From the NCBI RefSeq assembly GCF_900110255.1, contig NZ_FODD01000031.1:1-64000 (forward strand): 64,000 bases of DNA, read 5' to 3'. The notes under the pieces were generated by a model, which was not told where the DNA came from, did not search any database, and worked only from the letters and a program-made list of their open reading frames with translations. A program made the position numbers and the translations under genes. Shown here piece by piece: positions 50,933 to 58,169 of this stretch (positions are counted from its first letter, which is position 1; every line of letters begins with the position of its first letter). The DNA comes from Actinacidiphila rubida. Lineage in GTDB: Bacteria > Actinomycetota > Actinomycetes > Streptomycetales > Streptomycetaceae.

Positions 50933-51709
50933 GTGAACGCGATGAACCCGACGAACCCAGCCGACGCGGGGACCGCGGGCGCGGCCGGGCCGCTGGCCGG
51001 GCAGACCGTCGTCATCGTCGGCGGCAGCGCGGGCATCGGGCTGGAGACCGCGCGGCAGGTGCGGGCGGCCGGCGGCGACGTGATGCTCGTGGCGCGGAAC
51101 GCCGAGCGCCTGGAACGCGCCGCGAAGGACGTGGGCACGACGAATACGGCCGTGTTCGACGCGTCGGACCCGGTCCGCCTGGAGCAGTTCGTCCGCGACC
51201 TGCCCGGGCGGGTCGACCACCTGATGGTCACGGCGGGCCAGCCGAAGTACACGGCCTTCGACGACCTGGACCTGAACGACGCGGCGACCGCGTTCGGCGG
51301 TCGCGTCGCCATGATGCTGGGCGTGGCCCGCGCGGGACGCGACAAGCTCAGGCCCGGCGGCACCCTGCTCTTCATCGGCGGCACCGGAGGCCGCCGCCCC
51401 GCGCTCGGCATGGCCCAGATCGGTGCCGTCACCGCCGCGCTGCCCGCACTGACCGCCAACCTGGCCCTGGAGATCGCGCCGGTCCGGATCAACCTCATCG
51501 CCCCCGGCTTCGTCGACACCCCGCTGTCGGCGACCCTCCTCGGCGACCGGCTCGACGCCCGCCGCCGGCAGCTGCGCGAAACGCTCCCGATCCGCCGCGT
51601 GGTCGGCCCGGAGGACGTCGCCGCCATGGGCGTGCACCTCATGCTCAACACCGCCCTCACCGGCGCCACGTACGACGTCGACGGCGGCCAGCAGTTCACC
51701 GCCGGGTGA
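50933..51709 (+). CDS. short-chain dehydrogenase-like protein lacking the catalytic Tyr-Lys
   Basis: 258 residues from GTG 50933 (ATG 50942 also possible). Rossmann fold with cofactor motif VVIVGGSAGIGLETA, DASDP for the adenine, VTAGQPKYTA in place of NAG, and the late INLIAPGFVDTPLS and YDVDGGQQFTAG. The active-site strand reads LLFIGGTGGRRPALGMAQIG: the usual Ser is Gly, and the Y-x-x-x-K motif is missing. It may therefore bind NAD(P)H as a sensor or act by another mechanism. Convergent with the GNAT gene at 51802. Confidence 0.88.
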   Translation: MNAMNPTNPADAGTAGAAGPLAGQTVVIVGGSAGIGLETARQVRAAGGDVMLVARNAERLERAAKDVGTTNTAVFDASDPVRLEQFVRDLPGRVDHLMVTAGQPKYTAFDDLDLNDAATAFGGRVAMMLGVARAGRDKLRPGGTLLFIGGTGGRRPALGMAQIGAVTAALPALTANLALEIAPVRINLIAPGFVDTPLSATLLGDRLDARRRQLRETLPIRRVVGPEDVAAMGVHLMLNTALTGATYDVDGGQQFTAG

Positions 51710-51801
51710 CGGGACGGCGCCCGGGCCGCGGGGCGTGACGCGCGCCGTCCGGAACGCTTCGCCGCGACGCCCGCGACGCTCACGTCGTCGCGGGGCCCGG
51801 A

Positions 51802-52239
51802 TCAGGCGTCGAGCGGGAAGCGGTAGACGGTCGACTGCCGGGCCTCGAAGCCGAGGCGTTCGTAGAGGCGGTTGGCCGCCGCGCGGTCCGGGCGGGAGGT
51901 GAGGTCGGCCGTCCTGGCGCCCGCCTCGCGGGCGATCCGCAGGGCCTCCCGGGTGAGCAGGCCCGCGACGCCGTGGCCTCGCGCGGAGGCGTCGACGACC
52001 ACGTCCTCGATGCGGGCCCGCAGCCCGGACGGCAGGGGCAGCAGCACCAGGGTCAGGGTGCCGACGATCGCCTCGGGCGTGCGGGCGACGAGCACCGTCA
52101 TGGCGTCGCACGTCACGATGCGGTCGAGGGCCGCGTGGTCCAGCGGCTTGGCCGTGGCGGACAACTGCGGCAGCAACCGGCCGAAGGCGTCGACGAGTTC
52201 CCCGGTCACTTCCCTGACGGTCTCCACGCGCACGTCCAT
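51802..52239 (-). CDS. GNAT family N-acetyltransferase
   Basis: 145 residues. The acetyl-CoA motif is IEDVVVDASARGHGVAGLLT, followed by EALRIAREAGARTADLTSRP and the C-terminal ANRLYERLGFEARQSTVYRF. N-terminal RVETVREVTGELVDAFGRLL. Acceptor unknown. The reading frame starts at ATG 52239, and the gene diverges from the GntR-ABC operon, 110 bp from its operator. Confidence 0.9.
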   Translation of the reverse strand: MDVRVETVREVTGELVDAFGRLLPQLSATAKPLDHAALDRIVTCDAMTVLVARTPEAIVGTLTLVLLPLPSGLRARIEDVVVDASARGHGVAGLLTREALRIAREAGARTADLTSRPDRAAANRLYERLGFEARQSTVYRFPLDA

Positions 52240-52349
52240 GCCCGGAGCCTATCCGCCGCCCGCCGGCCCACCCGGCCCGCCCGCCCGGTCCGCGCCGCTG
52301 CCGTACGCAGCCGCGTCACCAGTTCCGCGGTGACCCCCTTGTTTACCTC

Positions 52350-52379
52350 ACTGGTTCATGAGTAGAGTAATGAACCAGT
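52350..52379. promoter_or_regulatory. GntR (YtrA-type) operator over the promoter
   Basis: Perfect 10-bp arms ACTGGTTCAT (52350-52359) and ATGAACCAGT (52370-52379), 10-nt spacer. A promoter with -35 TTGTTT (52339-52344) and -10 TAGAGT (52363-52368), 18-nt spacer, is covered by the dyad. The ATGs at 52358 and 52370 fall inside it and are not starts. Confidence 0.75.
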
Positions 52380-52396
52380 TGAGCAACGGAGGCATG

Positions 52397-52789
52397 ATGT
52401 CGCACCTGGATGACGGCGGGCCGATCTTCGCCCAGATCGCCGCCGAGCTGGCGAACCAGATCGCCGACGGCTCGGTGGGCGAGGGGGAGCGGGTCGCGTC
52501 GAGCAACGAGCTCGCGGCGTTCTACCGGGTCAACCCGGCGACGGCGGCGCGCAGCCTCACCGTGCTCCTGGACGAGGGACTGGTGGAGAAGAGGCGGGGG
52601 GTCGGGATGTTCGTCGCAGTGGGCGCGCGGGAGCGGCTCGTGGAGGCCCGGCGGCGGCTGTTCGCCGAGCGCTACGTGCGGCCGCTGGTCGTCGAGGCCG
52701 AACGGCTCGGGATCGGGTGGGACGAACTGGTCGAGCTGGTCGGCGACGAGCTGTCGTCAGTTCAGGTCACGGCCGGAGGCGGGGCATGA
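52397..52789 (+). CDS. GntR-family regulator, YtrA subfamily
   Basis: 130 residues from ATG 52397 (GGAGG 4 nt upstream; ATG 52394 would be only 1 nt away). Winged helix of the GntR type: PIFAQIAAELANQIADGSVG, ERVASSNELAAFYRVNPATA, ARSLTVLLDEGLVEKRRGVG. A short C-terminal helical part (LFAERYVRPLVVEAERLGIG) replaces the big effector domain, as in YtrA repressors of ABC transporter operons. The stop overlaps the ATPase start (ATGA). It should autoregulate the operon through the dyad at 52350-52379. Confidence 0.9.
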   Translation: MSHLDDGGPIFAQIAAELANQIADGSVGEGERVASSNELAAFYRVNPATAARSLTVLLDEGLVEKRRGVGMFVAVGARERLVEARRRLFAERYVRPLVVEAERLGIGWDELVELVGDELSSVQVTAGGGA

Positions 52790-53685
52790 CCACCGCGATC
52801 GCGGTCGACGGCCTCAGCCGCCACTACCGCGACCACCAGGCACTGACCGACGTCTCCTTCGAGATCGGCACCCCCTGCATCGCCGGCCTGCTGGGCCGCA
52901 ACGGCGCGGGCAAGACGACCCTGCTGCGCATCCTGGCCGGACAGGAGTTCGCCACCTCCGGCACGGTGCGGATCTTCGGCGGCGGACCGCTGGAGAACGA
53001 CGCCGTGCTGCGCCGGATGATCCTCGTCCGCGAGGACCAGACGTACCCCGACCTGCGCGTCCGGCACGCGATCAGCGCCGCGTCGCTGATGTACCCGAAC
53101 TGGGACGTCGAGCTGGCCGGCGCACTGCTGGACACCTTCGAGCTGCCGATGAACCGGCCGATCAAGAAGCTGTCGCGCGGCATGCGGACCGCCCTCGGCA
53201 TCACCGTCGGCCTGGCCGCCCGCGCCGAACTCACCCTGTTCGACGAGCCGTACTCCGGTCTGGACGCGGTCGCCCGGACGCTCTTCTACGACCGGCTGCT
53301 CGCCGACTACACCGAGCACCCGCGCTGCATCGTGCTCTCCACCCACCTCATCGACGAAGCCGCCGAACTCCTCGACCGCGTCCTGGTCATCGACCACGGC
53401 AGGCTCGTCCTGGACGCGCCGACGGACGAACTGCGCGGCGCGGCCACGACCGTCATGGGCGCGGCGAGCGGCGTCGACCGGTTCATCGCCGGCCGCACGA
53501 CGCTCGACCGCCAGTCGATGGGCACGCACACCAGAGCGGTCATGGTCGGCCGCCTCGACCAGCGGGACCGCGAACTCGCCGACCACCTGCACCTGCGCCT
53601 GGAGGACGTCACCCTCCAGCAGCTCGCGGTGTACGCGGCCGAGCATCCCGATCCGTCCGGCCTCATCCCCGCGAGGGCGTCCTGA
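52786..53685 (+). CDS. ABC transporter ATP-binding protein
   Basis: 299 residues. Walker A GLLGRNGAGKTTLLRILAG, Q-loop DQTYPDLR, signature KLSRGMRTALG (an L-S-R-G-M variant of LSGGQ), Walker B LTLFDEPYSGLDA, H-loop LSTHLIDEAAEL. The C-terminal about 80 residues are an accessory domain. The substrate is unknown; YtrA-linked transporters often export peptides or lipid-II-binding antibiotics. Translationally coupled to the GntR and permease genes. Confidence 0.94.
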   Translation: MTTAIAVDGLSRHYRDHQALTDVSFEIGTPCIAGLLGRNGAGKTTLLRILAGQEFATSGTVRIFGGGPLENDAVLRRMILVREDQTYPDLRVRHAISAASLMYPNWDVELAGALLDTFELPMNRPIKKLSRGMRTALGITVGLAARAELTLFDEPYSGLDAVARTLFYDRLLADYTEHPRCIVLSTHLIDEAAELLDRVLVIDHGRLVLDAPTDELRGAATTVMGAASGVDRFIAGRTTLDRQSMGTHTRAVMVGRLDQRDRELADHLHLRLEDVTLQQLAVYAAEHPDPSGLIPARAS

Positions 53686-54383
53686 TGCGTGCCACCCCGG
53701 TCCTCTCCGTCATCCGCTACCTGCTCCTCGACCGCATCACCTACCTCGTCCTGCCCTGGGGGTGGGCGGCCTTCGGCTTCCTCATCGACGTCGTGGTCCT
53801 GCGCCTCACGCCCGCCGGGCACACCGACCACCGCTGGGTCGGCGGGCTGGGCGCCGTCTTCCTCGTCATGCTCACGGTGGGCATCCAGTCCGTGGCCCGC
53901 GCCCTGCCGTTCGCCCTCACCCTCGGCGTCAGCCGGCGCTCCTACTTCCTCGGCGTCGTCGCGCTGGCCCTCGCCCTGGCGGTGTGCTTCGGCCTGGTCG
54001 TCGCGCTCGGCCAGATCGCCGAACGCGCCACCGGCGGCTGGGGGATGGACATGGCGTACTTCCGCGTCCCCTACGTGCTCGACGGCCCCTGGTACCAGTC
54101 GTGGCTCACCGCCACGACCGCGTTCGCCCTGCTGTTCGTCTACGGCATGTGGTACGGCCTGGTCTTCCGCCGGGCGGGCCTGCCCGGCACCACGGTGTTC
54201 GGCGCGGCCCAGCTCGCCGTACTCGCCCTCGCCGCGGTCGTCGCCACCTGGGTGCACGGCTGGAAGGACATCGGCCACCTCTTCACGACCCTCACCGCGA
54301 CCGGGCTCACCGCCTGCCTGGCCGCCGTCCTCGCCGTCATGCTCGCCGGCGGCTTCGCCACCATGCGCCGCCTGACGATCTGA
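53685..54383 (+). CDS. ABC transporter permease
   Basis: 232 residues, six hydrophobic helices: YLLLDRITYLVLPWGWAAFG, WVGGLGAVFLVMLTVGIQSV, YFLGVVALALALAVCFGLVV, WLTATTAFALLFVYGMWYGL, VFGAAQLAVLALAAVVATWV, TGLTACLAAVLAVMLAGGFA. Start overlaps the ATPase stop by 1 nt (TGATG). ABC-2-like exporter permease partner. Third gene of the gntR operon; the two hairpins downstream end the transcript. Confidence 0.88.
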   Translation: MRATPVLSVIRYLLLDRITYLVLPWGWAAFGFLIDVVVLRLTPAGHTDHRWVGGLGAVFLVMLTVGIQSVARALPFALTLGVSRRSYFLGVVALALALAVCFGLVVALGQIAERATGGWGMDMAYFRVPYVLDGPWYQSWLTATTAFALLFVYGMWYGLVFRRAGLPGTTVFGAAQLAVLALAAVVATWVHGWKDIGHLFTTLTATGLTACLAAVLAVMLAGGFATMRRLTI

Positions 54384-54411
54384 CGTCCGACGCCCCGGGG
54401 GCATCCAGGAC

Positions 54412-54484
54412 ACGGTGACGGTGTGGCAGGAGGGGGCCGGCGCGTTCGTCGCACGCACGCACGGCTGGGACACACCGTCACCGT
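54412..54484 (+). terminator. 14-bp inverted repeat after the ABC operon
   Basis: ACGGTGACGGTGTG (54412-54425) and CACACCGTCACCGT (54471-54484) are perfect inverted repeats with a 45-nt loop, 28 nt past the permease stop. The long loop makes a simple terminator role uncertain. Confidence 0.45.
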
Positions 54485-54500
54485 CAACCCGCCGCTCACC

Positions 54501-54528
54501 GCCCGGGAGCCCTCCCCCGCTCCCGGGC
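54501..54528. terminator. bidirectional terminator
   Basis: Perfect 10-bp stem GCCCGGGAGC / GCTCCCGGGC with loop CCTCCCCC, between the convergent ABC and DUF6233 genes. Confidence 0.75.
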
Positions 54529-54565
54529 CTCTCCCGCGCCTGCCCCGCGCCTGCCCCGCCGACGG

Positions 54566-55129
54566 CTACGCCAGGCCGAAGTCCGGACGGCAGCGCGGGC
54601 ACGGCAGCACCGTCGGCACCCCGCCCCGCTCGTCGACCAGCGCGGCGCGCGCCTCGTCCCGGGCGAAGCCGGGACGCCCGGTCGGCCGGTACTGGGGGCA
54701 GTCCCCGCGATGCAGGTAGGCCGGGTGCGGAACGGGCCCGGCCGTCACGGCCGGCTCGATGTGCCACCACTTCACGTCCGCGGACGCCGCGTCCGGTGAG
54801 GGCGCGTCCCGTGCGGCCGCTCCGTGCGAGGGGACGTCGCGGGCGGCCGCCACCCGCCGTGGAGCTCGTCCTGGCGCTCGTCCCGGGGCTCGTCCCGGCC
54901 CCTCCGGCAGGTCGTCGGAGTCCGCGGCCAGCGCCTCCGCCTCGCTCCGCCGCTTCCGCCGCTGCCGGGCCTCCTGGTCCGCGCGCCGCCGTGCCAGCTC
55001 CCCGTCGCCCCGCTCCCGGCGCTCGCGCACCTCGGCCTGGCGGATGGCCTCGCGCACCAGCCGCAGCTGCACCAGCAGGTACGTCTCCACGACCCTCAGG
55101 CGCACAAGATCAGGCGGCAGCTCGCTCAC
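54566..55129 (-). CDS. DUF6233 family protein
   Basis: 187 residues. The N-terminus MSELPPDLVRLRVVETYLLV is followed by an Arg/Glu coiled-coil-like helix to about 65, then a low-complexity PGRAPGRAPGRAPRR stretch. The C-terminal domain contains WWHIEPAV, LHRGDCPQY, DERGGVPTVLPCPRCRPDFG with a Cys-x-x-Cys that may bind zinc. Such proteins are streptomycete-specific and unknown in function. A TAGAAT box lies 7 nt before the GTG start, without a ribosome site, so the mRNA may be leaderless. Confidence 0.75.
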   Translation of the reverse strand: MSELPPDLVRLRVVETYLLVQLRLVREAIRQAEVRERRERGDGELARRRADQEARQRRKRRSEAEALAADSDDLPEGPGRAPGRAPGRAPRRVAAARDVPSHGAAARDAPSPDAASADVKWWHIEPAVTAGPVPHPAYLHRGDCPQYRPTGRPGFARDEARAALVDERGGVPTVLPCPRCRPDFGLA

Positions 55130-55181
55130 ACGTTCGATTCTAGGCCAGGGCCTCGCCCGACCCGAGTCCGCCTCCGGTTGT

Positions 55182-55225
55182 CCCGAGCCACTGAACCTTG
55201 ACCGATTGACATCGAACGTCGACCG
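55182..55225 (+). repeat. left inverted repeat of the cassette
   Basis: Two 13-mers, TGAACCTTGACCG (55192-55204) and CGAACGTCGACCG (55213-55225), preceded by CCCGAGCCAC. A third forward copy, TGAAGGTTGACCG, lies at 55243-55255. Confidence 0.65.
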
Positions 55226-55255
55226 ACGCGCGTTTCTGCCGCTGAAGGTTGACCG

Positions 55256-55587
55256 GCCAGGCCAACGGCCGGATGCCTGGCCGGGCGGACCAGCCGCCAG
55301 GCTCGCGGGACTTCGTGCGACGCGCAGTCATCGGCAAGGACGCTCGCCATGACTGAAGGCCTTGTCCAGTTCGTGCATGCGAAGTCCAACGCAGACGAGC
55401 ATGACGTCGTGATGATCACGTCACTCGCTCCCCCTGAGCGCCGACCTGCACGGTTGCCGTATTCCCCTGGGACCCGGTCCCCCGACGTCTCCGGGGTCGC
55501 CCAGGGCCGCGCTCCGGGTTCGGCTCGGGTTCGGCTCCGCCGCTGTGACGACGTGGGGTGGGGTGCTCGGTTTCTAATGTCGTCGGC
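55256..55587. other. gene-poor stretch inside the cassette
   Basis: No gene with ribosome site and normal codon bias. An open frame from ATG 55349 (80 codons) exists on the plus strand but has atypical codon use and no family likeness. GC is visibly lower at about 55340-55430 than in neighbouring genes, suggesting acquired sequence. A TAATGT box at 55575-55580, 7 nt before the hydrolase ATG, may be its -10. Confidence 0.4.
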
Positions 55588-56775
55588 ATGACCCGCATCC
55601 GTCGCACCGCCGTAGCCGTCGCCCTCGCGCTCGTCCTGCCGCTGCCGATCATCGGAGCGGGCACGGCGTTCGCCGGCGCCGGGCAGACCCCCGCCGCCAC
55701 CGCCCCGCCCCGGGCCGGCCAGGGCGTTCAGCTGGAGCTCCCACGCCCGACCGGCCCGCACGCGGTCGGCGTCAACACGCTGCACCTGGTCGACCGGAAC
55801 CGCCCGGACCCGTGGGTACCGAGCGCGGGACCGCGGCAGCTGATGGTGTCGATGTACTACCCCGCCCAGTCCCGCACCGGCCGGCCTGCTCCCTACATGA
55901 CCACCGAGGAGGCTCGGCTCTTCCTGGCCATGGAGGGGATCGGCAGCACGTTCCCGGCGCAGACACTTGCCGACACCCGCACCTACGCATCCACCGACGC
56001 CCGCCCGGAGCACGGCAGGTACCCGCTGGTGGTGCTCTCGCCCGGTTTCGAACTGCCGCGCCAGACGCTCACCGGCCTCGCCGTGGATCTGGCCAGCCGC
56101 GGCTACGTCGTCGCGCTCGTCAACCACACATACGAGGACTCCGGGACGACGTTCCCTGACGGGCGGACGCTCGGCTGTGCGCTGTGCGACCTGTCCAACG
56201 TGACAGACGCCGAAAACGTGCAGAGCCGGACCGAGGACCTCTCGTTCGTGCTGGACCAGCTGACCGGCCACCACTCGACCTGGCAGCATGCACAGTTGAT
56301 CGACCGCAAGCGGATCGGAATGGCCGGCCACTCACTCGGAGGCAACGCCGTCACCGCGACCATGGCCGCTGACCAGCGGGTGCGGGCTGGCGCCGACCTG
56401 GACGGCAGGTTCTTCGTGCCGGTGCCGACCGGCGGCCTCAGCGGCCGCCCGGTGCTGCTGCTCGGCAACCCGGCGAACCACGCCGTGGGCGGCGACGAGT
56501 CGAGCTGGGCAACGGACTGGCCGGACCTCGACGGCTGGAAGCGATGGCTGACCATCACCGGCGCCAACCACGTCAGCTTCACCGACGTGCCCGTACTCGC
56601 CCACGAGGCAGGCATCCCCGGCGTGGACGGCTCGATCCCCGCAGCGCGCGCCGAGCAGCTCACCCGCGACTACGTCGCGGCCTTCTTCGACGAGCAGCTG
56701 AAGGGCATCCCACAGCCGCTGTTGGACGGCCCGTCGCCGGCCGACCCGGAGGTCGTCTTCCAACAGCGGCCCTGA
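55588..56775 (+). CDS. secreted alpha/beta hydrolase (PAF-acetylhydrolase/chlorophyllase-like)
   Basis: 395 residues. Signal peptide about 1-31 (AVAVALALVLPLPIIGAGTA). The catalytic nucleophile is Ser249 in GMAGHSLGG, and the oxyanion part is VVLSPGFELPRQTL. The acid is probably Asp270 or 272 (GADLDGRFF), and the base His328 (ITGANHVSFTD). The N-terminal GVNTLHLVDRNRPDPWVPSA resembles PAF-acetylhydrolase and PET-hydrolase-like esterases. There is no ribosome site before the ATG, so the message may be leaderless. Codon use is less GC-biased than in neighbouring genes and the gene lies inside the inverted repeats. Confidence 0.88.
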   Translation: MTRIRRTAVAVALALVLPLPIIGAGTAFAGAGQTPAATAPPRAGQGVQLELPRPTGPHAVGVNTLHLVDRNRPDPWVPSAGPRQLMVSMYYPAQSRTGRPAPYMTTEEARLFLAMEGIGSTFPAQTLADTRTYASTDARPEHGRYPLVVLSPGFELPRQTLTGLAVDLASRGYVVALVNHTYEDSGTTFPDGRTLGCALCDLSNVTDAENVQSRTEDLSFVLDQLTGHHSTWQHAQLIDRKRIGMAGHSLGGNAVTATMAADQRVRAGADLDGRFFVPVPTGGLSGRPVLLLGNPANHAVGGDESSWATDWPDLDGWKRWLTITGANHVSFTDVPVLAHEAGIPGVDGSIPAARAEQLTRDYVAAFFDEQLKGIPQPLLDGPSPADPEVVFQQRP

Positions 56776-56921
56776 CACCGCGGCGCCGACACCCCACCGA
56801 CGTGACCGGGCCGGGTCACCCCGGCGGGTGTCGGCGCAGGTCAGCGTCGGCGCGGTCCGCTACGCCGTACCTTCGAATCCCGGCGCGCTGGGACAACGCC
56901 AGGATTCCAAGGGCGCCGCAG

Positions 56922-56965
56922 CGGTCAAAGTTCAATGGCAAACGGTCAAACTTCATTGGCAAGGG
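56922..56965 (-). repeat. right inverted repeat of the cassette
   Basis: On the minus strand: CCCTTGCCAA, TGAAGTTTGACCG (56955-56943), then TGAACTTTGACCG (56934-56922). On the plus strand it appears as a 21-bp tandem repeat, CGGTCAAASTTCAWTGGCAA. Confidence 0.65.
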
Positions 56966-57020
56966 ACATCCGTGCTCGCGCCCGTCTTCGGCCCGTCCCA
57001 GGGCCGTCCCACGGCCGTCG

Positions 57021-57824
57021 TCAGACGATGTCGAGGCGGTCCAGGAACGGTTCCGCGGCGGCCGTGTCGCCGGAGATCCGGCAGTGGTCGCGCCACTCCG
57101 TCCGCGTCGTGCCCCACGCGACGAACGCGGTCGCCGCGCTGCGCACCCGGGCGGCGGCACCGTCGGCGGCGCCCGGCTCCACGGTCAGCGGGCCGCCGGC
57201 GTCCTCGGCGGGCCGGACGGTGACGGTCGTGGCGCCCGGCCCGGTGAGCTCCAGCACGAGCGGCCGCTCGACGGCGGCGGCGAGTTCGGGCCCCTGCATC
57301 TGCGGGATGCCGGCCAGCATGAACGCGACCGCGGGCGCGACCAGCGCGTCGTCCGGCGCGGGCACCGGGAAGGCCAGCGGGCCGTCGGGCGCGAGCAGGT
57401 CGTAGCGCAGGTGGCACAGGACGTTGAAGGCCATGGTGTTCGCCAGCAGGTGCCGCGGATAGGTGCCGAGGCCCGGTACGCGCACCGGTTCGTCCGCCCG
57501 CGGCGGCTGCTGGCCCGCCGCCAGGACGTCCAGCTGCCGGGGAGTGAAGCGGCGCCACTCCTCGATCACCTCGGCGTGGCTCCGGCCGCGGCGCTCGTCG
57601 ACCCTCATGTCGTGGTACCGCTCCCGGTTCTCCGGCCACGACGGATCCGGCTCCGGCGGGTCCACGGCCTCGTGGGCGAGGGCGCCCAGATGCGCGACCA
57701 CGTCGATGACGCGCCAGCCCGCACAGGCCGACGCGGCCTCCCAGCCGCGGTCGTCCACCTGGGGAACGATCCTCGCCAGCTGGTCGCTGCTCCGCCGCGC
57801 CGAGGCGACGCCCGCCAGGCTCAT
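57021..57824 (-). CDS. maleylpyruvate isomerase family mycothiol-dependent enzyme
   Basis: 267 residues from ATG 57824 (GAAGGGTGG upstream; a GTG three codons earlier is alternative). DinB-like MDMPI domain: GWEAASACAGWRVIDVVAHL with the first metal His, and LANTMAFNVLCHLRYDL holding the second His. A C-terminal SCP2-like domain follows from about residue 170 (LVLELTGPGATTVTVRPAED). The family uses mycothiol as cofactor; substrate unknown. Confidence 0.88.
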   Translation of the reverse strand: MSLAGVASARRSSDQLARIVPQVDDRGWEAASACAGWRVIDVVAHLGALAHEAVDPPEPDPSWPENRERYHDMRVDERRGRSHAEVIEEWRRFTPRQLDVLAAGQQPPRADEPVRVPGLGTYPRHLLANTMAFNVLCHLRYDLLAPDGPLAFPVPAPDDALVAPAVAFMLAGIPQMQGPELAAAVERPLVLELTGPGATTVTVRPAEDAGGPLTVEPGAADGAAARVRSAATAFVAWGTTRTEWRDHCRISGDTAAAEPFLDRLDIV

Positions 57825-58169
57825 CGGCGCCACCCTTCACGAACGCGCGCCATTTCCTTCGAGGCTATGACCGGGCGCACCGTCCCGCAAAAGCCCGCTG
57901 CGAAGCCGGCTGCGAAGCCGGCTGCGAAGGGGCTGCGAAGGGGGCGCCAACTCGACGGAATTTCGCCGCCCTTCATCCCTGAACCGCCTCTCAGCTGGGA
58001 CGATATCGGGCGAAGTTGCCGCACTGCCCCCCGCTGAGTAGCGTGGAAAAACAGCCGGGACCGCCCGAACGGCACCCCATGAATACCGGATCACTTCCAG
58101 CGGATTCCGGAGGTTCCCCGTGAGCCCGCGCGAATTCCCCGCCACCGGCCGGCCCGGGAGCACGGCCGC
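57825..58169 (+). other. FUSC upstream region with 12-bp tandem repeats
   Basis: 345 bp. GCTGCGAAGCCG-type units repeat about four times at 57897-57945. A 56-codon frame from ATG 57867 reads KPAAKPAAKPAAK across them, but its remainder is unlike known proteins. At 57995-58035 the sequence is slightly A/T-richer. Otherwise nothing is evident. Confidence 0.35.

Larger units (their letters stand above)
55182..56965. mobile_element. putative 1.8-kb cassette bounded by 44-bp inverted repeats
   Basis: The left end (55182-55225) and the reverse complement of the right end (56965-56922) match at 34 of 44 positions. Both consist of 13-mers of the type TGAANNTYGACCG spaced 21 bp (55192 and 55213; reverse strand at 56955 and 56934), with a shared CCC..GCCA outside. 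The unit holds a secreted alpha/beta hydrolase gene and a gene-poor stretch with lower GC. No transposase or obvious target duplication was found. It could be a defective or non-autonomous mobile unit; the repeats could instead be regulator-binding iterons. Confidence 0.45.

Noticed and set aside
57867..58037. 56-codon frame with KPAAKPAAK repeat
   Set aside because: Arises from 12-bp tandem repeats; the flanking protein is unlike any family and its GAGG sits only 3 nt from the ATG.
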